Source of the DNA: Epiperipatus broadwayi
Lineage: Eukaryota; Onychophora; Udeonychophora; Euonychophora; Peripatidae
DNA: 64,000 nucleotides
Reading direction: 5' to 3'
Assembly (NCBI GenBank): GCA_028023455.1
Contig: JAQFVV010000111.1
Location: 1,867,909 to 1,931,908, forward strand
Shown here: positions 1 through 59,865 of the stretch, in pieces
Layout of the letters: the number at the start of each line of letters is the position of its first letter
How positions within the stretch are numbered: position 1 is the first letter of the stretch
Position numbers and translations under genes: made by a program
The notes under the pieces: generated by a model
What the model saw: the letters and a program-made list of their open reading frames with translations, nothing else
Databases searched by the model: none
Told to the model about the DNA's origin: nothing

Positions 1-1110
1 GTAAATGCAAGAAAAATGTTTGAACAGAAAAATGATTTACGTATTGCTGTTATGATTTTATCAAAGCATTTGATTCAGCATTGTTTGATATTAATGATTG
101 TCCATCAAAATTTATTCATATTATATGGTTTATACATGATAGAATGAAAGAAGGTGTTCATACAAAAACAGAAAATTGAGGCATTTGAAATCAAAACTGT
201 TGTTAAACAAGAATATGCAATTGTCCCAAGATTATTTTCAAATTTTTATGATAGTTGTCTATGAAACTATTTGTAGGCAGTTTAACGAAGCAGTGATCAA
301 AATATAGATTTGATGATGAAATTTGATATGATTAAAAGTAAAAACAAAAACTTCATCTTCTTGGACTCTGGATTTATAGTATGCTAATGATTGTGCCATT
401 TTTGCCAGTTCAAAAGACGATTTACAGAATATACTTAATATTGTAAACGTAATATTTAAAAACTTTTCCAATGTTCAATAAATTCAAATTCTTTATAAGT
501 CAATGATAGAAATCAATTCAGCAACTTTTAGCTTGAATAGTTATTAATATGAGAATGTAAACTAATTTAAATGCTTTGTTATTTTTATAAATAAAAAAAA
601 GTTGAATTTAGATATTGAAGTACAACACAAATAAATTAGCTATATACAGAATAGTTATTTTACCTAAGTTATTGTACAGAAGTGAGATACGAACATCCTA
701 TCAGTACAATATTAAGGCATTAAACAAATTTCATTTAAGGGTATTTGGTACCATTTAAAAAATATAATGGCAAGATCATAAAAGCAATTATCGAATGTGA
801 CTATATAAAGTCCATTATTGTAAAATCACATCTTCATTGGATTGAATATGTAAAATGAAGAAACAACACAAAACTTTCTAAAAGGGTGTTTCACGATAAA
901 CTTGAGCATAGTTTACACAGGAGAGGTAGATCCATCTAAAGAATTATCTCAAAGGCATTCTAAATAAATGCAATGTTGATTGTTTCCAATGAGAAGATAT
1001 AGCACAGAATAGAATACATTGGAGACATGGTTCAGAAAGAAATATTTTCTGCTGAAGAAATTAGAAGATAACATCCTAAATATCAAATAACCAAAAAAAA
1101 AAAAAAAAAA
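1..1110 (+). pseudogene. LINE reverse-transcriptase remnant, RTE/jockey-like, ending in poly(A)
   Basis: This is a decayed non-LTR retrotransposon. Plus-strand translation gives broken pieces of a reverse transcriptase: a DFIKAFDS-like piece near 50-80 (family motif 'D.SKAFD') and YANDCAIFA at 380-406, the catalytic YADD box with its first Asp codon changed to Asn. Stops and frameshifts occur every few dozen codons, so it cannot be active. It ends at an A-run (1091-1110). The 5' part lies beyond the window edge. The clade (RTE-like or jockey-like) is inferred from the motif wording only. Confidence 0.7.
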
Positions 1111-1667
1111 AACAGATCAGCGTATTTTATATGTGGACATATTTGTGGTTCTCAGAATTAGACTTCATAATCATTGCAAAACTCATTTCTAGAGCAGTTT
1201 TTCCCTTTTCTTTTCCTTCCTTTAAGTTGGAATTGCCAACTATTTATTTAAAAAAAAAAAGATTTAACAATAGCATCAGTAATAATTACAAACATTATTA
1301 AGATCAACTGTGCAATAATTTTGAAAACTAATTAATTGCTATGGATAGAACTTACTTATAAGTTATTATAAAGAGAGAAAAAAATATGGGCTAAGTTTTT
1401 TAAAGTTATATATATATATATATTTAGTATGAACACATACCTTTGTGCAAACTTTAAGTATTATCAATTAGTTTAAAATCAAAAAAAAAAAAAAAAGTGA
1501 TTTGGAATAAACTAATAATTTACAAATTTATTGTATTAATTTTGTTAGTAGTAAAATGACTAAAAAAAAACAACGATTTCACGTGTAAAAATATATACAA
1601 TATTTTACTTTGGTGCATACTTTAAATTTTTTAATTTGACTTATATAATATTTTTAATATTTTAACT

Positions 1668-2206
1668 GCTTTAGATTCTCCTATTTATTTAGAAAGTAGG
1701 TTTAGATAAGAGTGGCCACTCGTCTTTTAAATAAATCTTGTGTTAAAGATTTGCAGAGGTCCTACTGTCGTTTTTTCAGGCACATAGTCTTAAGGTTATA
1801 GCCTTAATAAATATTACTTTAAGTAATGAGTATGTGCTTTATAAATATAATTATTATAACTTTATATTATCTTAATAGATTTCTAAGCATAAGATCTCAA
1901 TACTGATTCATTGTAAATCTAAAGATTTCACAAGTGTTAATATATAGAATTTGTGGACTTAATTAGTGAGGTATTGAATAGTCTTATGCTCTCAAATCAA
2001 AATGCTTTAGATTCTCCTATTTATTTAGAAAGTAGGTTTAGATAAGAGCAGCCATTCTTGCCTTTTAAATAAATCTTGTGTTAAAGATTTGCAAATGTCA
2101 CTACTGTCATTTTTTTCAGGCGCATAGTCTTAAGGTTATAGCCTTAATAAATATTACTTTAAGTAATGAGTATGCGCTTTATAAATATAATTATTACAAC
2201 TTAATA
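1668..2206. repeat. Pair of ~200-bp direct repeats, offset 336 bp
   Basis: The block starting GCTTTAGATTCTCCTATTTA at 1668 recurs at 2004 and is followed for about 200 bp with few differences. Both copies include CATAGTCTTAAGGTTATAGC and the AATATTACTTTAAGTAATGA palindrome. Confidence 0.85.
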
Positions 2207-2455
2207 TTTTTAATTATAATTCACAATAATAAATTCATAAATATGTTAAAGTTATGTTTTTAGACTCAATTTAAAATAAAATATTTTTTGTTAAACAAAA
2301 TAACAAAAGATTATCAATCTAAAAATATAGAAAATAACAAAGCATATAGTTGTTATTTTATTGTGACATTATAATTTTAGAAAAAACAATTTAATTGAAT
2401 AATAAAGTATGGTAGATTCATTTCTTTTTTTAAGTATCACTGATAAGCCTTACTT

Positions 2456-2890
2456 ATTAGACTGTAGATAAAGGCGAATTTCAACCTTTATTGATTTAAA
2501 GAGGTTACCTTGACAATATGATCGAGATTGTTAATGATATTGTTTAAGTGTCAATGGCTTTCGTATATTTACATTGAATACCTATCTAACCTTAAGTATT
2601 ATTAGGTTTATTATGTAAATAATACAGTTGGACTACAACTTTTAAATTATAATTGCAATTTGAAAGTTATAATTGACTATTTGTTAGTCTGCTTTCATAA
2701 CAGGTTATATTTACCTGTTTAATGAAGTTTATTTAAACTTCTTTGTATTAATAATTTCACTCTCTGTAGTCAAGTTGCAATCTTTAGTGTCTACATAAAT
2801 CTATTAGACCACAGATAAAGGTGGATTTCCATCTTTATTGATTAAAAGAGGTTGCCTTGACAATAGATTGAGATTGTTAATGAAAATGGT
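2456..2890. repeat. Second pair of ~85-bp direct repeats, offset about 347 bp
   Basis: GATAAAGGCGAATTTCAACC (from about 2467) and GATAAAGGTGGATTTCCATC (from about 2814) begin matching blocks that continue through 'CCTTGACAAT' and 'GAGATTGTTAATGA'. The offset is close to that of the pair at 1668 and 2004, which hints at an old ~340-bp tandem array. Confidence 0.75.
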
Positions 2891-3060
2891 ATTCTTTATA
2901 TGTTGTCTGCTTTCATGTATTTAAATATAAACTAGTATTTAAGTAAGCAATGCACACAAATGTATTAATTATGAAAATAATATGTGTTTTTTTAATTATT
3001 AACAAACTATATAACTGTGTAATTAAGTTAAATTTTGTTTAAAATGTCACCAGTGAATCA

Positions 3061-3084
3061 CACCCACCCACACACACACACACA
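3061..3084. repeat. CA microsatellite
   Basis: Short run of CACCCA followed by (CA)n. Confidence 0.9.
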
Positions 3085-4353
3085 AAATAATCTCAATTTT
3101 TTTTTTGCTTACATATACTCATGGAAAAAAAGAGCATAGGCTATTATAAGTATATACAGTATATTCTCTAACAATTTATACAAAAGAACTTCTTAGATTT
3201 TTTTTTTAACCCAAAGCCTCCTTTTTAGCAGAGGATTTTTTTTTTTAGCAGTATTTAATAGTATATAATGTCTAAAATAAACTTTAAATGTGATTCATAT
3301 TCTAATTGTATCAGTCCATAACTCAATTACATGTTCAAACTCCAAACTCATCTTTTCAAGGGATTATTAGTAACGCTATTAGTTTTACCAAAATTTTTAC
3401 TTTTACCAACATTTTCTGTTAACATTTAAAACAACTATCCAAAAAATCACAACTCATTTAGAAATTACTGTGGAAGGAGAATGTCTAATTTAAGAAATAC
3501 TGCTACAAAATATATAATCCTGTTTATTTAAATCATAATAATTGTAAAATTGTATATAACTATGTCTTTTTTTTTTTTTTTTAGAAACTTTACCTTAAAT
3601 TTAAGCATATTTAATTTCACAACCTAAATGTTTATATGAAAAAAAAAAAAGAAATATGAACAAAAATCTTTGGAAATGTTAGCTAATAGAATGTATATTT
3701 TTATAATTCTTCACTGACAATGAGATCTAATGAAAAATTTCTAAAATTTAAATTTTATTTCACAGATTAATATACAGATCTCAGTAAAACCTAACTAGCT
3801 GTATAATTTGACACGATAAAAATTTCTGGATCAAGTGCAGGCTGAATAAAGTAAAAAAAATCAGTTTAATTAATTGAAAGAAACTATTGTGGCCAACAAA
3901 CTACTTAAGTGTTCAAACATCATATAACATCTTAAGCAATTAACTTTATGATTATTTTTGACAAAAACTTACTAGCACTTGTAAAAAGCTTCTTTTTTTT
4001 TAAAAAAAAACAACAAAAAAACAGAACTAATGCATTTTTCTGAGATGAGTACATTAATGAATTACAGGACAAGATCCAAAATTATGCTTATAAATTAGTA
4101 ACTTATTTCATAAAAAAATATGATTCATTTCACAAATGTTTACACTTAGAATAAGCCTTTTTTTTTAAAAAAAGGCTTTCTTATGACATTTTTACAAAAG
4201 ACTGATCACGATTTAATGTAATTTAAGCATAAAAATGCAAAACAACACTTGCATTAAAGGATTACAAATGTGCAAAAATTAATTTCTTTAGATTAATAAA
4301 TTATAGGTAAATTTATGTGTTCACACATACGTATCTATACATTTATTTGGTAT

Positions 4354-52569
<48,216 letters not shown>

Positions 52570-52585
52570 CTAAATAATGTATCAA

Positions 52586-52590
52586 TACCA
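52586..52590. repeat. 5-bp target-site duplication TACCA (left)
   Basis: TACCA precedes the left LTR and recurs at 58067-58071 after the right LTR, as expected for gypsy-type integration. Confidence 0.85.
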
Positions 52591-53392
52591 TGCTGTATCC
52601 CCGACTATGACCGGGAGGACAGCAATACATGAATACATAATTAATGTTAACAAACAACAACTAAAACAATTTGGTAACAATTAATAAATTACTAATCAAA
52701 TCTGCAATATACATTTAAGTCCGCGCTTGTGCGAACATAACTCATCAAGTTAAATAACGAATAAATGATTAAAATGTTCCTACAGTTTAGATAAACAACA
52801 ATGTACTTTACCTTCACTACACAGTGTATAGACGTTTAAGAACGAAAACCCTCGATGAGCCTTTTGAGGCGTTTCATAAAATAATAATAAGACTGAGATA
52901 GTCTGTTGGTTACTTACAGGATCCGATATCCTGGGAATGAAGTCCACTGATGATGATTTTCATTCACTGCAACTTCAACTCATGAAATCTGCAACACCAA
53001 GAAACAATCCCAAAAGAGCGCACAGTCCTTTTTTCTCTAGCTTTTTATAACCTCCCTCTTCTTTTGTTTTCTTATCTTTTCTGGAGTAATTTGACTTTTA
53101 ATTTAATTAATTCTGCTTAACAATTTCATTATTAGATTTAGGAGTTTGTTATCTGCCTGTAAATCAAACATAATTTCTCTTAACTTTTTAATTACACATA
53201 CTAATTCCCTGTTTATCTTAGAGATTTATTTCTGTATAATCTAAGTTTTAAAATCTACACAATTAATTAATATATACACGTCTCTATTCAAAGCTTTTAT
53301 TTTTAAAACTTAGTTTAATTAAACAATTCTTTAATCGATTTATTTTACAACACCATAACTCAATTTCTTAAATATAAATTGAATAATTTACA
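52591..53392 (-). repeat. 3' LTR of the gypsy element
   Basis: Plus-strand ends are TGCTGTATCCCCGACTATGA and TTTACA. It matches 57280-58066 in the same orientation (for example GAATGAAGTCCAC, CAATCCCAAAAGAGCGCACA, TTTAGGAGTTTGTTAT). Confidence 0.93.
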
Positions 53393-53408
53393 CTTCTCCC
53401 CTTACTCC
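53393..53408 (-). promoter_or_regulatory. Polypurine tract of the gypsy element
   Basis: GGAGTAAGGGGAGAAG on the minus strand directly abuts the 3' LTR (next bases TGTAAA), the usual place for the plus-strand primer. Confidence 0.75.
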
Positions 53409-54121
53409 AAAAAATTGCTTAGGTTAAAGTATAGTTCTTGAACTTATCCAGCCTCCGTATCTATCATCTGGGTCTGGGTGATCTAGTTGTTACTACATTT
53501 GTCTTTGGAGTTGATCGAAGTTCATGCTCCCTAATTTCAAGTTCACACTTGCTACTTTCTGATCCTCCTCGATCCCTATTTCATATGGTATCGGTTCTGC
53601 AATCTCTTGTATTTCCGGGATTTCCTATTTTGGTATGACCACTGAAATTTGAAAGTCTTCCTTGAAATGATGACAGACATGAATTGCATGGCCCCTGTAT
53701 GTCGTCTCAGTCTGTATTCGGATGATTATTATTTTTTTTGATAATAATTTTGTAATTACTCCTTGAAATCATTTCTCCCTGATCACATCTCGGAACCAAA
53801 CTTTGTCACCTATTACATATTTATTTGCACTTTTTTTGTCAGTTACCTGTGTCTTTTCACTTTTGTTGCACTACTTTATCGGCTGTATTTGGAAGTAGAA
53901 GTGATAATTTAATTCCCAATTTCCTTCCCATTAATAATTCTGCCAGTGATTTCCCTGAAGTTGTTGATGATATAAAGTGATGAAGCATGGCATTATATAT
54001 TGCTTGCTGCATACTTTTGTTCTTCGATTTCTAAAGGGCTTTTTTAATTATTTGTATGGACTTTTCAGCGTCATTGTCAATGAAGTAATTTTCCATTTCT
54101 TGTGCGGTAAATCTGGTGCAG

Positions 54122-54420
54122 TTATCGGTTACAATGGTTTCTGGTACAAGAAAACACAGCATTTAAAGTTTCTATAGTTTCTTTTGCACTCATATCCTTT
54201 ACTATGTGACACTCCACCCATTTCAAGTATGCATCTATAAGTATCAGCAGTATTTTGTTGTTTATTGGACCTGTGTGGTCTATGTGCACCTTCTGCCAGG
54301 TTTTCATTGTTATTGACCACAGATCATATTTGTTTGCCTTCATATTCGTCTCAGATTGTCAGGCCATTACTTTTTTTAATGTATTGCTCGATCTCTGATA
54401 TTTTTGGCCACCAGATGTAG
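54122..54420 (-). pseudogene. Gypsy integrase core fragment
   Basis: The minus strand encodes WQKVHIDHTGPINNKILLIL followed by IDAYLKWVE and 'SAKETIETL', the start of the retroviral-type integrase core with the first Asp (in HID) and the second conserved Asp (in LID). The frame ends at about 54122, before the catalytic Glu region can be read, and other frames carry overlapping pieces. Confidence 0.85.
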
Positions 54421-54937
54421 CTGCGAGCTGTTTTGGCCTGCACAAATCCAGGATGATCTTTGTGGACTAGCTTTAAAACTTACCGTCTGCCTTCAGTTGA
54501 TATTACTACCATATTACCCATTAATGTACAACTTTTACAAATAGATAATTTTGTTGCGGTTTATCCAAAACCCTGGAGCAATGTAGTGATGCTTAGAATC
54601 AGGCCATCCATTTTTTTATCCAATCCATAAACAGTTGATAACCTTCAATGGCTTTTGTTTAGCTAGCTACTTTATTACTATTAAGAATTTCCAATTTCAA
54701 TACGTCAATGTAATTTATGTCTGTTTCCAAACTGCTTAGTTTTTTTTTATCTGGGATCCGGAAAAATGCGTCGATATGTGAAATCTCTTTGCCATTCTTA
54801 CATTCTCATTTGTAGTCATAAGATGACAAAATATTTTTCCAACGCATTGTGCTGGCTTAAGTGGTCACGGGCTAATTTATTATGGCCCAGAATTACTAGT
54901 AGTGATTTGTGGTCAGTTATTATTTAAACTGGTCTAC

Positions 54938-55162
54938 TTAAAAATATTGATATTTTTTCTGAGCAAAAATAATAATTAAAACCTCTTTATTGATCTGACT
55001 GTAGTTTCTGCTTTTGAGAATGTAGGCAATGAATGAGCATGCAATGGGGTGTTCCCTCATAACATGGATGAGAACTGCACCCATCCCCCATTCTGAACCA
55101 TCTGTAGTTAAACGCACTTCCAAATTACTATTAAAGTGTACTAACAATTTGTCAGATGACAA
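54938..55162 (-). pseudogene. Gypsy RNase H fragment
   Basis: The minus strand contains LTTDGSEWGMGAVLIH and YSQINKEVLIIIFAQKKY, the typical RNase H pieces ('DAS.YGIGAVLSH' and 'YSQ.DKEALAI.F..KKF') in the right order. The frame is cut on both sides by stops. Confidence 0.85.
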
Positions 55163-55479
55163 TAGTGCGCTTTAGTTTTGCTGAACGCTTCATCATGAAT
55201 TTTTAACCATTGCCACTTTTGATCTTTTCTCAATAAGTTGTACTATGTTTTTGCTACATGTGCTTTATTCACTTAAAAAGGCTTGAAAAAATTTATCAAT
55301 CCTAAATAAGCCTGTAGTTGTTTAATGTTTGTAGGTTTTGTCGCATTTTGCACTGCTCTTACTTTTTCGGGTGCTAATTTTTCCCCCCATCAGAAATTAT
55401 ATGATCAAGAAAAACCAATTCTTTTGCGTGTCATATGCTTTTTTGGGCATTTAATTTCACTCCTATTCTATTTAACTTC

Positions 55480-55760
55480 TCACATACAGTATGAGTATGT
55501 CATCGAAGTAGGGAATCCTTCCCCCTCAAGGCTCTGTAGCAATGTGTTAATTTTTACTTGAAAAATGTTAGGGGCTGTTGACATGCCAAATGATAAACGA
55601 TTACATTTATATAATCCCATTGGGGTTGTCAAAGTTAATATTTGAGCTAATTTGTCCATCACCTGTATCAGGTGAAATGCAGAATTCAAGTCCAATTTTG
55701 CGAAATATGAGGCATTAGTACTTCTCTCACATTTGAAACAGGATATGCTCCCGTTTAGAT
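55480..55760 (-). pseudogene. Gypsy reverse transcriptase fragment, frameshifted before the catalytic box
   Basis: The frame at 55695-55480 reads DLNSAFHLIQV, LTTPMGLYKCNRLSFGMSTA and PNIFQ, the central RT block. The catalytic YFDD is present at 55510-55499 but in another frame, so a frameshift lies between the two. Confidence 0.87.
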
Positions 55761-56210
55761 ATTTGTTTACAGTTACTCTTAATCACCACATAAACTAATT
55801 TCACTGTTTGACTTAGTTATCACTACTAAAGGCGTAGCCCAAACCGATGTTTCAATTGGCATTAATACACCCTTAGTGACCAAAGACTTTTTTCGCCACT
55901 TTCTCTTTTTGAGTGAACAGGATTTTATGGTTTACCCATGACCAGTTGCGCATTTTCCAGCAACTCTATATCAACTGAGCTCATTTGTAATTAATCACAA
56001 TTCCTTATTAAGCAAATCAGGATATTTGTATGCCATTTCCTGTTCAGAGATTTTTTTTAATAATCCTAATTTGAATTCCTAGTTCATGACACCACTCCCT
56101 GCCGATGGTGGGGCTAATCTTCCCTTATTACTATATATAGGGGTAAATTCATTTTTTTACCGTGGTTTTTGGGTGCTATCACATGGCCTAATAATATTAG
56201 CGCATTTCCA

Positions 56211-56420
56211 TCATCTAATGTTCGTTTTCCCTAATTCACTTTCCACCTTATCTGATGACAGCGACATCCAGTCTGTTAGTGAAATCAGGGAAATACCTGA
56301 CCCACTATCAATCTCCATCAACAGTTCCTTTCCACAAAGTACTAACTTAATCATAAACTGATTTAACCCCTGTACATCCATGTTTTTAACCATATGGTTA
56401 CCTCTCCAATTTGCTTGCAT
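56211..56420 (-). pseudogene. Gypsy aspartic protease fragment
   Basis: The minus strand reads LLMEIDSGSGISLI, with the DSG active-site triplet at 56309-56301. The family has D(S/T)G in this position. The frame stops after about 69 codons and overlaps the end of gag in another frame. Confidence 0.8.
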
Positions 56421-56790
56421 TGGTGATTTACTTTGCCTTTATTATTACCTTCCGGGTTACACATACATGCTAAATGTCCCTTTTTACCACATTTAAAACA
56501 GGTTTCTTTGAACCACCTGCATTCTTTTGCCATGTAACCCCTTTTTCTGCAGCAAAACATGTTACTTTAGAATTCTTACTATGCTCAGTTTTACGCCGCA
56601 TTTTCCTCAGTTTTAGTTCTAAAAACCTGAGCTGTTCAAAAATTAATTCATACACTATGCCTTTCTTTATGGCTATTTCATACATGATATCCGGTTCTTT
56701 TAGTAATTGTTGTCTGAGCCTATTGTCAGACATCTCCCCATAATAACTGATCCATGAGTAGTATTTCCTCAACGAAATCCCCATAGCCAC
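56363..56790 (-). pseudogene. Gypsy gag C-terminus with CCHC zinc knuckles
   Basis: The second knuckle, CFKCGKKGHLACMC, lies at 56500-56459 and has intact C-x2-C-x4-H-x4-C spacing. The first, just upstream near 56560-56520, is split between two frames and has Tyr where His is expected. The other overlapping frame (56790-56470) gives the basic gag segment before the knuckles. Confidence 0.85.
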
Positions 56791-57257
56791 AATCTTTAGC
56801 TAATTTCCTCAGAGCTGAGCTATACTCTTTAATTTTTCCCCCATTAAACTGCTTCCTATTTCACAAGGTTAAGCAAACTATGTGACAGTACAGACGAGGG
56901 CTAAAATGATCGCTTAATAAAGAATTCCTCATACTTCACATTCTGTGTAATAGGTATTTCAAATAATCTATTTATGATCTCCATTAAATTTTTTATCAGA
57001 AAAACATATAAGTGCCGATATTTTCCATTTATTATCTTCAATACCGTTCAATGTAAAGAAATTCTCTATCTGCATAATATATAATGGCCATTCCAACACA
57101 TTACTAACCTCGAATTCTGGTATGCTATTTTGACCAAATTAACTCAATTTTGACTATTGATAATTGTCCCAGCTACTAAATTCCGTCTGTCTATTAAATT
57201 CCAACTCTAATTGCAACTAACCTATTAACAATTTTAACTCCACTTTTTCCCTAAGTT

Positions 57258-57273
57258 GGAAATGACTGCACCA
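57258..57273 (-). promoter_or_regulatory. Primer-binding site of the gypsy element
   Basis: The minus strand has TGGTGCAGTCATTTCC six bases after the 5' LTR end. It begins TGG, as needed to pair with a tRNA CCA end, and GCAGTC suggests tRNA-Ser (whose acceptor stem begins GCAGTC in many animals). The tRNA assignment is an inference. Confidence 0.6.
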
Positions 57274-57279
57274 CTAATT

Positions 57280-58066
57280 TGCTGTGTCCCCGACTATGAT
57301 CGGGCAACCAGAAAACCTGAATACATAATTAACTTTACAGACAACTAAAACAATTTATTAACAATTAATGACTTACTAAATCTTCAATATTCATATAAGT
57401 CCCCACTTGTGCGAACATAACTCATCAAGTTAAGTAAGTAATAAATGAATAAAATGTTCCTAGTTTAGGTAAACAATGATGTACTTTACCTTTACTATAC
57501 AGTCTATAATCTTTTTAAGAAACAAAACCCTCGACAAACCTCTTGAGGTGTTTCATAAAATAATAATAAGACCGGGATGGTCCGTTAAGTCTTAATCAGC
57601 TTAGTTACCTATAGGAGCCGAGATCCTGGGAATGAAGTCCACCGATGATGATTACCACTACAACTTCAACTCGTGGAATCCACAACAGCAAGCAGCAATC
57701 CCAAAAGAGCGCACAGTCCTTTTTCTCTAGCTTTTATATTCCCCTCTTCTTTTGTTATCTTTTCGGGAATAATTTGACATTTTCTTTAATTAGCTCTGCT
57801 TAACAATTTAATTATTGTTAGATTTAGGAGTTTGTTATTTGCCCGTAAATCAAACACAATTTCTCTTAACCTTTTAATTATGCATACTAATTCCCAGTTT
57901 TTCTTAGGAATTTATTTCTGTAAAAGATCTATATAACTGTTTAATATATACATCTCTCTATTGAAAGGTTTTATCTTTAAAACTTAGTTTAATTAAACAT
58001 TTCTTTAATCGATTTATTTTGCAGCATTATAACTCAATTTGTTAAATATAAATTGAATATTTTACA
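57280..58066 (-). repeat. 5' LTR of the gypsy element
   Basis: Bounded by TGCTGTGTCCCCGACTATGA on the left and TTTACA on the right (plus strand), followed by the TACCA duplication at 58067-58071. Confidence 0.93.
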
Positions 58067-58447
58067 TACCAAATAATCTCTCTTTCTACATATATGTATA
58101 TGGAATACATAAGATTTCCATTTTACATTTACTGAATCTATTTAAAATGCATTTATATATATTGTAAGTTCCGATGATGATAATAAATCCTTTATTTTGA
58201 TATTGCTTATCTAAATTTAGTTTAGTCCGTCCCCCCCAAAAAAAAAATTCAAAGTACTTATGACTCAGATATATTAAAATGCTGACTAACAAGTATTAAA
58301 ACTTTAGTAGGGACTTTTTCCTTAATTCAATTATATTATTAGAAATAAACATTGGCAATTGCTATTTTACAATGTAATATATTTATATATGTATAATATT
58401 TGTTTCTTTTATAGGCAATAACAGCTTTGTAAGTTCCAGCATCTGAT

Positions 58448-59347
58448 CAGAAGTGGGCAACTTTTTTCATCAGCGGGCCGAATAAAATTTTTGTGTCATA
58501 ACGTGGGCCGGAATAGATCGAACGATTTAACAAAAAAAATCAGAACTTAAAAAATGTTATATTACTTGAATTACCAAATTATCAATGTATTTTTTAAAAA
58601 AAAGTAAATATAATATTTAATGACTTAAATAGGAATCGATTATAGATAGTTTATATTTTATGAAATATTTTTTTGAAAAATACCTTTTTAGATTATATTC
58701 TTTAAAAACAGAAATAGTTTTGTTACAAATCAAGCTTATAGCTTTATCATCTATATTTGCAAATAAATATCTGAATGTCCAATTATCATTGAAAATATAG
58801 CATTCAGCATCAATTTTTCTTTTAATTGGTTCATTTTATAGGCTATAAATGATCTTAAATTAAAAATTGTAATAATTAGAAAAGGTATAAACTTATTTAT
58901 AAAATATCATGCACCAATATTATTTTTTTCAATAAGATGTTAAACCCAAAGAAAAATTCATTCATTTGATGCTATAATAATAATTAGGAAATAATACTCT
59001 GATGCTGTTAGAAGTATTCTTTAAAACCAGAAATTAATGTTATTTGCAACGTGATTCCTCCCATATTTTTATATTTTGTAATATAAAATTGGTATTTTAG
59101 AAGTTATAATTAAATTTATGCAAGTTACGATAAATTTTTAATTTTCATAATTAGAATTTTATATTTCTCATGGCATTAGGATAAATTTAAAGTTATATGA
59201 ACATGTAAGTGATAGGCCTAGAAATTGCGGATTACAGCAACTGTAGTCAGATATGGATTTTTTATATTTAGGCATTTACAGAGTGGGCTGGATTCAACAT
59301 TATTACGGGACAGATGTGGTCTGCGGAGCGGCAGCTGCCCACCCCTG
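58448..59347. mobile_element. hAT-type non-autonomous element, 900 bp
   Basis: The left end CAGAAGTGGGCAAC and the reverse complement of the right end, CAGGGGTGGGCAGC, form imperfect terminal inverted repeats of the widespread hAT type. Subterminal AGCGGGCCGAATAAAA and GTGGGCCGGAAT are also typical. The right flank is ATCTAGAT (59348-59355). The left flank ATCTGAT (58441-58447) is the same word lacking one A, so this is very likely the 8-bp hAT duplication. The inside is AT-rich, without coding sequence. Confidence 0.85.
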
Positions 59348-59865
59348 ATCTAGATGCAACTATAAGCTGAGACTTTCTTACTTTTTTCTAAAAATATAGA
59401 TAAAATTTAATGATTATAAACTCAAAACAAATATACTTTTACATAAAATTATATAATTTGAAATATATAAAATGTTAAAAATAAAAAAAATGCACCACCA
59501 ACAAGAATTAGAAATATATAATTGCCATACTAATCATGAGCTATTATAATAGAGATTCACAAACTAAAAAAATTGCAATGAGAAATTCACTTAATTTTTA
59601 ATGGAAAAAGAAATATACATAAAAATTAAATGATTTTACGAGTTGTTTTTTTTTGTTGATTTTATGAAAGCAAATTCATCCAAATTCTCACTTGTTTGTA
59701 ATATTACCTTATGTTGTGATCATTGATAGTCAAATCAATCTTTCTGTGAAATATTAAAACATAGATATGTTTAATTGGTTTCTATCTTGAAATGATCATT
59801 TACCATTTGTTACTGAGACTAGAAGTGTCAAAAATATTTTTTAAAAAATTTTAATGGATTTAAGC

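Larger units (their letters stand above)
1111..4353. other. Region downstream of GALT with no further gene
   Basis: No coding signal was seen. It holds two pairs of diverged direct repeats (listed separately), a CA microsatellite and many A/T runs. The GALT 3' UTR must occupy its right part on the minus strand. AATAAA at 4347-4342 is only a few bases past the stop codon and ATTAAA at 4217-4212 is about 140 bases past it; neither can be confirmed as the polyadenylation signal from sequence alone. Confidence 0.6.
52591..58066 (-). mobile_element. Ty3/gypsy LTR retrotransposon, structurally complete but frame-broken
   Basis: The element reads right to left (5' LTR 58066-57280, 3' LTR 53392-52591). 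Each LTR, read on the minus strand, starts TGTAAA and ends ACAGCA. A primer-binding site, zinc knuckles, protease DSG, RT, RNase H and integrase motifs follow in order, and a polypurine tract ends the interior. The gag-PR-RT-RH-IN order is the Ty3/gypsy type, and no envelope-like ORF was seen. Frameshifts and stops break every domain, so it cannot move by itself. The two LTRs are similar but differ at many sites and in length (787 and 802 bp), so the insertion is not recent. It lies in GALT intron 1, in the same transcriptional direction as the gene. Confidence 0.93.

Noticed and set aside
53393-57279. Envelope gene or intact polyprotein in the gypsy element
   Set aside because: No envelope-like ORF lies between integrase and the 3' LTR, and all pol pieces are in broken frames.
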